From Desulfatiglans sp. (lineage in GTDB: Bacteria > Desulfobacterota > DSM-4660 > Desulfatiglandales > HGW-15): a stretch of 64,000 nt of DNA. The position numbers and the translations under genes are program-made. The notes under the pieces were generated by a model, which made no database searches, was not told where the DNA came from, and saw only the letters and a list, made by a program, of their open reading frames with translations. Numbering within the stretch: position 1 is the stretch's first letter; each line of letters opens with the position of its first letter. Below are positions 9,706 through 18,576 of this stretch, in pieces. The stretch covers positions 1 to 64,000 of the forward strand of contig JAAZBV010000017.1 in the NCBI GenBank assembly GCA_012513605.1, written 5' to 3'.

Positions 9706-9880
9706 ATTCTCAATTTTGTTATTTACTATTGGATTATGTAATACACCATTTATTAATAACATTACATATATTAATATTAAAAAGAATATAAAAATAATAA
9801 TAATGATTCTCAATTTTGCCATTTATTTATTGTCTAAAATTATATTTATTAATAACATTACATAATTTAATATCAAAGAA
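9706..9880. repeat. Imperfect ~97-100 bp tandem duplication in AT-rich spacer
   Basis: Two blocks recur in the same order: ATTCTCAATTTTG at 9706-9718 and 9806-9818, and ATTTATTAATAACATTACAT at 9748-9767 and 9844-9863. The offsets are 100 and 96 bases, so the spacer contains a slightly diverged tandem copy. The region is almost entirely A and T and lies between the divergent kinase (-) and GT39-like (+) genes, where promoters for both must be. I see no convincing coding potential in it. Confidence 0.75.
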
Positions 9881-9953
9881 ATTTTTTGAATAATAAATTT
9901 GCTGATTAGGTAAGTTACTAAATATTTAATGTAAAAAATTTAAAGGATCCACA

Positions 9954-11543
9954 ATGATCAGATCAAAGCGCAGCATGTATATGATCCTCCTGATAATATT
10001 ATTGATAGGAGTATCATCAAGGTTTATCAATATTGGCACCCAGGGAATTCATGTTGACGAAACATGGGTTGCGCCTACTTTAAATTTTCATTTTAATGAA
10101 GACAGTATTTATCCGAAACTTTTTACCTATCCTCAATATTTAGAACTGGATCATTCAAAACAGGAGCTTATTAGAAAGGTATATGAGTTGCATCCATTAG
10201 TCCAGGTTGCGATTATCAGGGCTGTATCTGATGCTCATCCACCTTTATTTTTCTTTTTAAATTATTACTGGAGTGAATGGTTTGGATATGAACTCGAAAC
10301 AATAAGAACACCTGCGTCAATCTATTTTATACTTACTGTTGTATTATTGTTTTATATTTTTAGAAAACAGGAAATAGAATATGACAAAACCATTCTATCT
10401 ATAGCCATGGTTGTATTGTCGCCTATATATCTGTTTTTTTCAAATTTTGCCCGCCCATACACCCTGTTATATTTTTTGGTATTATTGTCATGTTATCTTT
10501 GCTACCTGATAATAATTAGTGATTTTAGCAGGAAATATATTGTCTATTATATTATTGCTGCAACAGCCTGTTTATACACTCATTATTATGCCACTTTGAT
10601 AATCGCATCTCAGATTGTTTACCTGTTTTGGGAAGCCATTTTAATTCATAAACAGAACAAAAAGATATTGAAAATATTTATGATCGGTTCAGTTATTTTT
10701 ATGCTTTTTTTGCCATGGGCAATCATTATGGTAATGCAGATAAAGTTAAGGTCTTCCGGAATGGAGGATGCACAGGCCCTTCCCTATATTAATTTAACAA
10801 CATTGACACATTTATTCCTCTCATTTGGTCTGGGATACTCCAATTCCACATTATATTCTTCTGTAAATATAATTGTAACTGTCTTTCAGGTTGGACTATT
10901 TTGCATAGGGATCTCCTATCTGTGGCATAATAGAAAAGTTGCTGTAATGAGATTCTGGCTGTTTTTTATGGTTTGCCCGCTGATATTTATCGTTTTATTG
11001 AACATGTGGAAGCCAATTTTTGCGCCAAGATACTGCGCAATTATCCTGGTCCCATATCTTGTTATAACCGCATTTGGCTTGTGTAATTTAAGGGGTAAAA
11101 TATTGAAGTATATAATATCGTTTACATTTAGCTGTGTGGGCCTCTTCTTTATCTATCACGGCCTTTCATACGGAAATACCAGGGGGCCAGGGGCATCTGA
11201 AGACTGGAAACAACCAGCAGTACTTATAAAAAATATTCAAAATTTTCCAACTACATATGTCTATCCTGTACCCTACCTTGATGCCCTTTATTATCATATA
11301 CCTGACAAAAACAGGATTAAAGGCCTGACAGATGACTTGTGCCTTAAAGGGCCTCAAAATGATGACTTTCTTTTAGTTGTAATGAAACACTCTGACAAAA
11401 TGGAAAAAACAGATACAAGAGATATTATTCCATTTCTGCAGAGAGAAGATTCCTATAACTCAACCCTGATAGGCCATTTTGCCCGGATCTATATATACAG
11501 AGTGGAGAGGCGTTCAATAAATGAAGGTGTTGGAGAGAGATAA
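9954..11543 (+). CDS. GT39-like (GT-C fold) membrane glycosyltransferase
   Basis: A 529-residue polytopic inner-membrane protein. It begins with a transmembrane segment (MYMILLIILLIGVSS) followed by an external loop carrying HVDETW, with Asp35-Glu36 in the position of the catalytic/metal acidic pair of GT39 and ArnT-like enzymes. About ten or more hydrophobic segments follow, then a ~100-residue soluble C-terminal part after residue ~400. Family members take a sugar from a polyprenyl-phosphate carrier on the periplasmic face, which fits the DPM1-like GT2 genes at 13855 and 16915. AAGGA precedes ATG 9954. The acceptor cannot be predicted. Confidence 0.78.
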   Translation: MIRSKRSMYMILLIILLIGVSSRFINIGTQGIHVDETWVAPTLNFHFNEDSIYPKLFTYPQYLELDHSKQELIRKVYELHPLVQVAIIRAVSDAHPPLFFFLNYYWSEWFGYELETIRTPASIYFILTVVLLFYIFRKQEIEYDKTILSIAMVVLSPIYLFFSNFARPYTLLYFLVLLSCYLCYLIIISDFSRKYIVYYIIAATACLYTHYYATLIIASQIVYLFWEAILIHKQNKKILKIFMIGSVIFMLFLPWAIIMVMQIKLRSSGMEDAQALPYINLTTLTHLFLSFGLGYSNSTLYSSVNIIVTVFQVGLFCIGISYLWHNRKVAVMRFWLFFMVCPLIFIVLLNMWKPIFAPRYCAIILVPYLVITAFGLCNLRGKILKYIISFTFSCVGLFFIYHGLSYGNTRGPGASEDWKQPAVLIKNIQNFPTTYVYPVPYLDALYYHIPDKNRIKGLTDDLCLKGPQNDDFLLVVMKHSDKMEKTDTRDIIPFLQREDSYNSTLIGHFARIYIYRVERRSINEGVGER

Positions 11544-11698
11544 CTAATAAGATTCACTGGCTTTTGGATAATCTTTTTCCTCCTGTTATTCGATACAGCA
11601 GGCTTTTCATGGAGCCATTATACTGGGTACTATTCATATAATGGGTACGCCAGCTAGGGTAATACACCAGTTTTTTTGCGAGATTAAAGGATTTTATT

Positions 11699-12832
11699 AT
11701 GGATATTGAAAAGAAAAAATTATTATTCATTATAGGAACTCGACCGGAAGCAATTAAGCAGATACCAATATTAAAAAGATTTGCGAAAGATGTGTCTCGT
11801 TTTGAGTGTATCCCTCTTATTACAGCACAACATAGAGAAATGCTGGATCAGGTTTTAAGGATTTTCAATGTAAAGCCAAAGTATGATCTTGATCTCATGA
11901 AGGCTGATCAGACACTGTCGCACATAACTGTTGAGGCCTTGAGCGGGATAGAAAAAATAATAAAAAAAGAGTTACCAGATATGATTTTTGTTCAGGGTGA
12001 TACAACTTCAACCTTTGTTGGTGCTCTAGCAGGTTTTTATCATAAGGTACCAGTAGCACATGTAGAAGCCGGACTTAGGACACATGATAAAACCCAGCCC
12101 TATCCTGAGGAAATGAACCGTGTACTCACTTCCCATCTGGTTGATCTCCATTTTGCTCCAACCGAAGAGGCTATGAATAATCTCTTGAATGAAGCTGTTC
12201 CCAGTAATCGGATATGGGTAACCGGTAATAGTGTTATTGATGCTTTACTGTCAATCGCAAATAGACCTTTTCATTTCAAGAATGAACTCCTAAGCTCAAT
12301 GGCAGATACCAATAAACGATTCATACTGGTAACAGCCCATCGAAGAGAAAATCATGGGGAACCAATGAAGAGGATTTGCTATTCACTCATAGATATAGTT
12401 GAATCATTTCCTGATGTTGAAGTTATATATCCTGTGCATTTAAGTCCTCAAGTACAAAAGGTTGTGAATGAAATCATGCACCATGAGAGAATCCATCTCA
12501 TTCCTCCACTTGATTATGAAGCTTTCATTCAAGTTATGAAAATGTCCTACATGATTCTCTCAGACTCAGGTGGAGTCCAGGAAGAAGCCCCTTCTTTAGG
12601 TAAGCCGGTGCTAGTACTAAGAGAAACAACCGAGCGACCAGAAGCAGTGACTGCCGGAACGGTAGAACTGGTGGGGACAAGCATGGAAAAAATAATTAGC
12701 AGAACCTCAGAATTACTTAAAAATAAAGCCTCTTACGATAAGATGTCAAAGGCTATCAATCCTTATGGCGACGGCGAAACAAGCAATAGAATATATAATT
12801 TAGTTTGCGAATATTTTGAAAATGGACTCTAA
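11699..12832 (+). CDS. wecB: UDP-N-acetylglucosamine 2-epimerase (non-hydrolysing)
   Basis: Interconverts UDP-GlcNAc and UDP-ManNAc in the cytoplasm, providing ManNAc-type precursors for surface glycans. The 377-residue protein has the full set of family motifs: IGTRPEAIKQIPI at the N-terminus, VQGDTTSTF, VAHVEAGLRTHD, YPEEMNR, VTAHRRENHGEPM, and the UDP-binding SDSGGVQEEAPSLGKPVLVLRETTERPEA. Length is normal. It is preceded by a 155-base spacer and overlaps the next gene by 11 bases, so those two are co-translated. The product fits with the nucleotide-sugar dehydrogenase at the window start, which could act on the same sugar, but this is an inference. Confidence 0.95.
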   Translation: MDIEKKKLLFIIGTRPEAIKQIPILKRFAKDVSRFECIPLITAQHREMLDQVLRIFNVKPKYDLDLMKADQTLSHITVEALSGIEKIIKKELPDMIFVQGDTTSTFVGALAGFYHKVPVAHVEAGLRTHDKTQPYPEEMNRVLTSHLVDLHFAPTEEAMNNLLNEAVPSNRIWVTGNSVIDALLSIANRPFHFKNELLSSMADTNKRFILVTAHRRENHGEPMKRICYSLIDIVESFPDVEVIYPVHLSPQVQKVVNEIMHHERIHLIPPLDYEAFIQVMKMSYMILSDSGGVQEEAPSLGKPVLVLRETTERPEAVTAGTVELVGTSMEKIISRTSELLKNKASYDKMSKAINPYGDGETSNRIYNLVCEYFENGL

Positions 12833-13844
12833 AAAACATAATATTTGGTTGAAATCCCTTTTAGGTGTGCTGCTAAGTGTCTTCTTTTTATATATCGCTC
12901 TTCGAAAGGTAGATTGGGGGGAGGTATGGGTAGTTTTGCAGGAAGTTTCTATTTTATGGGTACTCCCTGCCTTTTTTATTACAATTATTGTTTGTCTTGT
13001 AAGGGCCTTAAGGTGGTTTTATCTGTTTAGCCCTGTCCAGCGAATGAGATATTCAAATTTATTCTCTGTTATTATGATTGGGTTTCTTGCTAACAATGTT
13101 TTGCCTGCAAGACTGGGGGATCTTGCAATGGCCCACTATATAGGGGAAAAGGAGGGAGTCAGCAAAAGCCTAGCTTTTGGTACCATATTACTAGATAGGA
13201 TTATGGATGTAACCACACTGTTATTTTTACTGATTGTTGCCCTTGTGTTTCAACCTTTTCCAGGTTGGGTTAACCGTATTGCATACCTGGGGGCTTTATT
13301 TTTATTATTAATCCTTGTTATGATTTTTGCGCTTATTTTTTATACTGATCAGGCAACCCATGCTATCAATTTTATTCTCAAACCGATTCCCCGTGTAATA
13401 AGCTTACGATTCATAGATATCCTTTCGAGGTTAGTAATAGGCTTCAGTTCCTTAAAAGATATCAGAATTGTGATTAAGGTATTTCTGATTTCCATTTTAA
13501 TATGGATACTGCTCGGAGTTGGTGTGTACTTTCTATTTAAGGGCTTCCATTTTAATATATCTTTCTGGGCCTGTTTTTTTGTACTTGCGGTTGTTAATCT
13601 TGGACTCATTATTCCGTCTTCTCCTGGTTTTTTAGGAACATTTCAGTTTTTTTGTATTTCTGCACTTATGCTTTTTGGTATTTCGAAAACAAATTCATTG
13701 GGATTTTCAATTATTTATCATTTAAGTCAGTATGTACCTACAACTATCTTGGGTTTTGTCTATCTAGCGAGACTACAGGTTCAGTTGGGTAATCTTTTCA
13801 TGATTATTAAAAAAGAACATTCCAAAACCAACACAGATATGTAA
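12822..13844 (+). CDS. UPF0104 / lysylphosphatidylglycerol synthase TM-like protein
   Basis: A 340-residue integral membrane protein with about eight hydrophobic segments, of the UPF0104 (YbhN/AglD, LPG_synthase_TM) family. Typical features are the N-terminal SLLGVLLSVFFLYIALRKVDW, the conserved FLANNVLPARLGD motif near residue 90, and the late NLGLIIPSSPGFLGTFQF motif. The family is often found in glycan and polyprenyl-linked sugar loci and has been proposed to work in lipid-linked intermediate transfer or flipping; the activity here is unknown. I choose ATG 12822; a TTG two codons upstream is possible. It overlaps wecB by 11 bases and is followed 10 bases later by a GT2 gene. Confidence 0.85.
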   Translation: MDSKKHNIWLKSLLGVLLSVFFLYIALRKVDWGEVWVVLQEVSILWVLPAFFITIIVCLVRALRWFYLFSPVQRMRYSNLFSVIMIGFLANNVLPARLGDLAMAHYIGEKEGVSKSLAFGTILLDRIMDVTTLLFLLIVALVFQPFPGWVNRIAYLGALFLLLILVMIFALIFYTDQATHAINFILKPIPRVISLRFIDILSRLVIGFSSLKDIRIVIKVFLISILIWILLGVGVYFLFKGFHFNISFWACFFVLAVVNLGLIIPSSPGFLGTFQFFCISALMLFGISKTNSLGFSIIYHLSQYVPTTILGFVYLARLQVQLGNLFMIIKKEHSKTNTDM

Positions 13845-13854
13845 GGAGGCAACC

Positions 13855-14604
13855 ATGCTTTATGTATTACTTCCAGCCTATAACGAAGAAAAATCAATGC
13901 AAAGTCTTCTGGAAAGGTTTAAGAAACTGTTTGCTGAAAACAAAATTCATTACTTAATAGTGGTTGTTGATGATGGGAGTACAGATCGGACCGCAGAAAC
14001 AGTAAATGGGTTTAATAATGAGATAAACATATCACTTGTTCCTCATCCATATAATATGGGATTAGGTGCCGCTATGAGAACTGGTTTTGATTATATTGCT
14101 GGGCTATCGAAACCAGGTGATCTTATATTGACAATGGACGCAGATGATACCCACAATCCATCAATCGTTGGAGATATGATACAAAAGATTCAAAAAGGTA
14201 AAGATATCATTATAGCTTCACGATATGAGCATGGAGGAGAAGAGATAGGACTGGCACTTCATCGTAAAATATTAAGTCTTGGCGCCAGCTTCCTGTTAAA
14301 AATATTTTTTCCGATCGAGGGCGTAAAGGATTACACATGTGGTTTTAGGCTCTACAGTGCGGATATAATAAAAAAGGCAGTTGATAAGTATAAGGAAAAT
14401 TTTATTACCCACAACAGCTTTGTTTGTATGGCTGAAATATTAATTAAACTCTCCTATTTGGGTGTTAAGGTTGATGAAGTCCCTCTGATACTCCGTTATG
14501 ATTTAAAACAGGGTCAAAGCAAAATGAAGAAGATACGCACTATTTTCAGATATATTCATTTTATCTTTCGAGAAAAATTTAAAAGTGACAAAAATAATCA
14601 ATAA
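13855..14604 (+). CDS. GT2 glycosyltransferase, DPM1-like
   Basis: A 249-residue GT-A fold glycosyltransferase. It has LLPAYNEEKSMQSLL at the N-terminus, VVDDGSTDRT, the metal-binding DAD in LTMDADDTHNPS, and IIASRYEHGGEE followed by DYTCGFRLYS, the layout of polyprenyl-phosphate mannose/glucose synthases. No C-terminal membrane segments are present. The start ATG 13855 follows a strong AAGGAGG 7 bases upstream, and the gene is 10 bases after the UPF0104 gene. It probably makes a polyprenyl-phosphate sugar, a donor for the GT39-like enzyme upstream (inference). Confidence 0.88.
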   Translation: MLYVLLPAYNEEKSMQSLLERFKKLFAENKIHYLIVVVDDGSTDRTAETVNGFNNEINISLVPHPYNMGLGAAMRTGFDYIAGLSKPGDLILTMDADDTHNPSIVGDMIQKIQKGKDIIIASRYEHGGEEIGLALHRKILSLGASFLLKIFFPIEGVKDYTCGFRLYSADIIKKAVDKYKENFITHNSFVCMAEILIKLSYLGVKVDEVPLILRYDLKQGQSKMKKIRTIFRYIHFIFREKFKSDKNNQ

Positions 14605-14664
14605 ATTTCGTATAGAGAATTGCCGGTAAAAAAGTATATGATGATTAAATAAAAAAGAGGCAGC

Positions 14665-14973
14665 ATGTTGATTTTGCTTGACATATCAATAAGTTGGCAA
14701 GTCGCAGTTTGTAACTGCATGATATTACAAGGAAATCTCAACAGGTGGCGTGTCAATAAATATCGTGAATTTGCAGAGAGTGCAGGTCTCAGGATAAAGA
14801 GTCTCACCCCGACCGGCCATCTTGACAGTACTAAAGTTGAAATAATATATCCTGAAATCGCTAAAGAATTTAGAGAGATTTCCCCCTGCGAACTGTCATG
14901 GCTTGGTTTTCGGATAAACATGGAACATACCTGGTTGGCTCAAAACCCTGTCCTTTTTGAGTCCTTACCATAA
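14665..14973 (+). pseudogene. Remnant of a class I SAM methyltransferase (C-terminal part)
   Basis: The 398 bases between the two neighbouring genes hold one short frame of 102 residues. Its middle, with LNRWRVNKYREFAESAGL and then IYPEIAKEFREISPCELSWLGF, reads like the C-terminal third of methyltransferases common in glycan loci, where a helix with RW...YR..FAE.AG precedes a long F/YR.I...EL...GF segment. The first ~22 residues look unrelated, no SAM-binding motif I is present, and no upstream frame supplies one. I read it as a truncated, probably dead copy; a small functional protein is less likely. The remaining bases of this gap show nothing else. Confidence 0.5.
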
Positions 14974-15002
14974 ATTTATTAGAGCTTCTTTAAGGGAAAT
15001 AA

Positions 15003-16877
15003 ATGATAGGAGGATATATACATAACAGTTTTGACTCTGAATATGGGAATGCTATAAATAAATTCCTTTTACTGAAGTCCTTTAACAAAATTCCTGTATG
15101 GGGTAATGGATTTTTTTTCTTTGATGAACCATTTAAAAACTTTCCGACAGAATCTTTATACACGGATGAATTAGCTATTATAACCCAGGATCTCCTGGTT
15201 AAGAAGAATGTGAATGGGGAATATGATTATTTTGATCTGGAAAGGGAATTCAAAAAGGCCTTTATAAACAAAGGTCCGGGAGCCCTGAATGATGTGGAGT
15301 CCGATTTCCGTATGGCCATTGCAGAGAGGACAGATAATATAAAGTCATTATTCCTTGTATCACACAGGGCCGGTGCAGGAAGAATCTATTATCACAGGAT
15401 GAAATACGGTATTCTTTTTTGTTCTGATCTGCGGGTCTTATTAAAATTAATTGGATTTGACGTGAATACGATGGGTATCTATTCCATATTAAAATATGGA
15501 GCGATACCAGAGCCCGTTTCAATAAGCAACAATATCTCAGTTGTCCCTCCTGGACATTATTTAAAATACAACATAGGTACTGGCAGTTGTTCAACCTTTC
15601 CTTTCTTTCAATTTGAATTTCTTGAAGATCATAGCGTTATTTCTGAAAAAGGCCAGGATGAGGTTCTTCTAAGGCCTGTAAAAGATACTCTGATGAGATC
15701 ATGCAGGTTTCTTGAGAGGCTTAGCCCATCCATATTATTAAGTGGAGGAGTGGATTCCAGCCTGTACGCCTTTTATCTTGATGAAGTTGGTGAAAAATCT
15801 CTGCCCGCATTTTACTGCTCCTTTGAGAATCATGATCCTGAATTGAAGTATTCAAAGGTTGTATCCGAACGCCTTGAAACGAATCTTCAGATCGCAGTAA
15901 TGGAGGATAAAGAAGCCTTAAATACAGTTGAAGATGTTGTGAGGCTTACGGATCACCCTTTTACAGACTTTTCAAGCCTGCCGGTAACCTTTCTTTTAAA
16001 ATATATCAGGGAAAGTAAAGGAGCGACTGATTGTATTATAGAATGTAATGGCGGTGATGATTGTTTCGGTTTTCCTGCCCTTGGTCTGGAGCAGAAATAT
16101 CTAGTCAAACATTATTTGCCCGGGTTCATGAAAAAATTGATAGTAGGTTTAACGAAGGAATATCCCTACTGGAAATGGGAAGGCATGGAAGGTTTAATGG
16201 CCAGGGTTTCTGCAGTTGCAGATGTTCATGAATTAAGCCGTTTTAATTATTTTCTGGTACAGTCGCCTGTGAATTATCTTGAGTTTAAGGATCCGGGTGG
16301 CTGGAATAAAAAGCTGTCTGAGGCAATGGAACAGGTCTTTGCAGGGATAGCAAAAGGTCCTGGTTGTATGAGTTATGAGGCCAAAACGACTGTAAGGCAA
16401 CTGATTCACATAAACAGCAGACTGTGGTCGGCAAAGGCATTATCTGTGGGTGAAGTCCTTGGGCTGAAAATAATCTACCCATATATCTGGCTGGATATTC
16501 TGAAGGAGCAGGGTAAACTGCCATGGAAAGCCAAGATAAAAAACGGTATAGTCAAATGGCCTTTGAAAAAGCTGCTTGAAGAATATATGCCTTCGGATTT
16601 TATATACAGGGGGAAAAGCGGGTTTGTTCCTCCATTTGTAAAATGGTTAACAAGAAAAGAATTCAACGCCATGGCCCATGATATCCTGACAGCCCATGAC
16701 AGCCATGTAAAAGAGATTGTATCCGCTGAGACACTTACCCAGCTGTTATTAGATGCTAAAAACATGAAGAAGCTGAGATATCCGGTTTTAAATTTTCTCT
16801 GGGGCGCCATATTCACTGAGGCATGGATAAGATACTATAAAAACATTATACCGTTTTTTAAAAATGATATTGGATAA
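15003..16877 (+). CDS. Second asparagine-synthetase-like protein without glutaminase nucleophile
   Basis: A 624-residue protein with a degenerate N-terminal Ntn-like domain (starts MIGGYIHNSF, so no Cys2; only a stretch such as FLVSHRAGAGRIYYH recalls the fold) and a well-kept synthetase domain with the PP-loop SGGVDS at residues 247-252. It should adenylate a carboxylate and form an amide or other bond with ammonia or an amine donor. It diverges strongly from the copy at 2908-4731, so the two are not a recent duplication and may have different substrates. It sits between a methyltransferase remnant and a polyprenyl-phosphate sugar synthase gene. Asparagine production for general metabolism is unlikely. 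Start ATG 15003 is preceded by AAGGGAAATAA. Confidence 0.82.
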   Translation: MIGGYIHNSFDSEYGNAINKFLLLKSFNKIPVWGNGFFFFDEPFKNFPTESLYTDELAIITQDLLVKKNVNGEYDYFDLEREFKKAFINKGPGALNDVESDFRMAIAERTDNIKSLFLVSHRAGAGRIYYHRMKYGILFCSDLRVLLKLIGFDVNTMGIYSILKYGAIPEPVSISNNISVVPPGHYLKYNIGTGSCSTFPFFQFEFLEDHSVISEKGQDEVLLRPVKDTLMRSCRFLERLSPSILLSGGVDSSLYAFYLDEVGEKSLPAFYCSFENHDPELKYSKVVSERLETNLQIAVMEDKEALNTVEDVVRLTDHPFTDFSSLPVTFLLKYIRESKGATDCIIECNGGDDCFGFPALGLEQKYLVKHYLPGFMKKLIVGLTKEYPYWKWEGMEGLMARVSAVADVHELSRFNYFLVQSPVNYLEFKDPGGWNKKLSEAMEQVFAGIAKGPGCMSYEAKTTVRQLIHINSRLWSAKALSVGEVLGLKIIYPYIWLDILKEQGKLPWKAKIKNGIVKWPLKKLLEEYMPSDFIYRGKSGFVPPFVKWLTRKEFNAMAHDILTAHDSHVKEIVSAETLTQLLLDAKNMKKLRYPVLNFLWGAIFTEAWIRYYKNIIPFFKNDIG

Positions 16878-16914
16878 GACAACGCAATGACCAACTATTC
16901 CGGAGGTGTTTATT

Positions 16915-17694
16915 ATGCATAAATGTATTGTAATGCCCACCTATAATGAAGCAAAAAATATTATGCAAATTATAAATGATATTTTAAGGCTCCATCCTGA
17001 TTTCAACATAGTAATTGTTGATGACAATTCGCCTGACGGGACCGGGGTGATAGCGGATGAACTGGCGGCTAATGATAAGCGTATTTATGTACATCACAGG
17101 CCAGCAAAGGAAGGTCTGGGCAGGGCATATATTGACGGGTTCAAGGTAGCACTTGAAAGGGGCGCAGACCTCATATTTGAGATGGATGCCGATTTTTCAC
17201 ATAACCCGAAATATCTCCAGGCCTTTTTAGATGCGTCAGACAACATGGACCTGGTTATTGGCAGCAGGTATCTGAATGGAGTGAGGGTTGAAGGTTGGAG
17301 ATTCCGCAGGTTGCTGCTTAGTAAACTTGCTAATATTTTTGTTTCATATATCATGGTCCGGCCTGTCTGGGATTTCACAGCCGGGTTCAGATGCTATAGA
17401 AGAAAGGTGCTTGAGACAATACCTCTAGATAATGTTAAATCAGACGGTTATGCCTTTCAGATAGAGATGACCTACCTCACCTTCAAGTATGGTTTCAGAG
17501 TCGGTGAGATACCTATTCTATTCAAGGAGAGGGAGCATGGATATTCAAAGATATCCAGGAATGTTGTATGGGAGGCCTTCTGGCTGACATTCAGGTGCCG
17601 TGCTTCAGTACGAGAAATATTGTCACACCTCACTTATCTGTGTAAGGATTATCGCGAGTTTGTGAAATCTGACAAACAATATATTAAGGAATGA
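16915..17694 (+). CDS. Polyprenol monophosphomannose synthase-like GT2
   Basis: A 259-residue DPM1-type glycosyltransferase that links a hexose (mannose in characterised relatives) to polyprenyl phosphate at the inner membrane. Motifs: MPTYNEAKNIMQII, IVDDNSPDGTG, the DAD metal site in FEMDADFSHNP, GSRYLNGVRVEGW, and WDFTAGFRCYRR. No C-terminal membrane anchor is seen, as in short soluble DPM1 forms. I choose ATG 16915 because GGAGG (16902-16906) sits 8 bases before it; a GTG at 16906 is less well placed. The last bases overlap the next gene's start (ATGACCATG). It is likely the donor-making partner of a GT-C transferase such as the GT39-like protein. Confidence 0.92.
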   Translation: MHKCIVMPTYNEAKNIMQIINDILRLHPDFNIVIVDDNSPDGTGVIADELAANDKRIYVHHRPAKEGLGRAYIDGFKVALERGADLIFEMDADFSHNPKYLQAFLDASDNMDLVIGSRYLNGVRVEGWRFRRLLLSKLANIFVSYIMVRPVWDFTAGFRCYRRKVLETIPLDNVKSDGYAFQIEMTYLTFKYGFRVGEIPILFKEREHGYSKISRNVVWEAFWLTFRCRASVREILSHLTYLCKDYREFVKSDKQYIKE

Positions 17695-18575
17695 CCATGA
17701 ATATCTCTGTCGGCATTATGGCCTATAATGAAGAGGCAAACATCGGGAGACTTCTGAAAGCGGTTATGACCCAGGAAGTCAAGGATGGCAACATCAATGA
17801 GATCTTTGTGGTGTCATCCGGAAGCATGGACAGGACAGATGATATTGTTCGCGAGTATGAAAGTATGGACAACAGGATAAAACTGATTGTCCAGAAAAAA
17901 AGAGAGGGAAAGGCGTCGGCAATAAACCTTTTTCTTGAAAAAGCAACCGGAGATATAATAATTCTTGAGAGCGGCGATACCCTGCCGGTGGAGGGGACCT
18001 TCCGGAACATGGTTGAACCTTTTCGTGATTTATCTGTTGGAATGACAGGAGCGCACCCTGTGCCTGTTAACAGTAAGGAAACATTTGTAGGGTATGTTGT
18101 CAATCTTATGTGGTCGCTTCATCACAGGATAGCCCTGGAGACACCCAAACTTGGTGAACTGGTTGCCTTCAGAAACATTGTAAGAAGTATACCAAATGAC
18201 ACAGCAGTGGATGAGGCCAGCATAGAGGCAATAGTAACCCAGGCCGGTTACAGGCTTCATTATGCTGGAGATGCCATTGTAAGGAACAAAGGACCTGAAA
18301 ACATAAGGGATTTTATAAAACAGAGAAGACGCATTGCTGCCGGGCACAAACACCTTGCAATGGAAACCCGGCATGAAGTAAGCACATCCAGTCCGGTCAA
18401 GATATTAAGGTACCTTTTTAAGGGGCACTCTCATAATCCCGGAGAAATCCTGTGGACGTTAGGTGCTGTCTCTCTTGAAGCAATCGGGCGTCTTCTGGGA
18501 TACTATGATTTTTACGTAAAGAAAAAAAATCCCTTTGTATGGGATATTGCCGAATCAACAAAAAGGCTGGATTGA
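17691..18575 (+). CDS. GT2 family glycosyltransferase
   Basis: A 294-residue GT-A fold enzyme. It begins VGIMAYNEEANIGRLLKAV, has VVSSGSMDRTDDI in the nucleotide-binding strand, and ESGDTLPVEGTF where the DXD would be, so the metal site is replaced by SGD. After the catalytic core there is a QRRRIAAGHKHL motif that resembles the QxxRW-like helix of processive or lipid-acting GT2 enzymes. It overlaps the upstream gene by 4 bases (start 17691, with an alternative ATG at 17697), and the next gene begins 2 bases after its stop. Donor and acceptor unknown. Confidence 0.82.
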   Translation: MTMNISVGIMAYNEEANIGRLLKAVMTQEVKDGNINEIFVVSSGSMDRTDDIVREYESMDNRIKLIVQKKREGKASAINLFLEKATGDIIILESGDTLPVEGTFRNMVEPFRDLSVGMTGAHPVPVNSKETFVGYVVNLMWSLHHRIALETPKLGELVAFRNIVRSIPNDTAVDEASIEAIVTQAGYRLHYAGDAIVRNKGPENIRDFIKQRRRIAAGHKHLAMETRHEVSTSSPVKILRYLFKGHSHNPGEILWTLGAVSLEAIGRLLGYYDFYVKKKNPFVWDIAESTKRLD

Positions 18576-18576
18576 C

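Noticed and set aside
9617-9865. 82-residue frame in the AT-rich spacer
   Set aside because: Composed of Ile/Asn/Lys codons forced by A/T composition, overlaps the kinase start and the tandem duplication, no ribosome-binding site.
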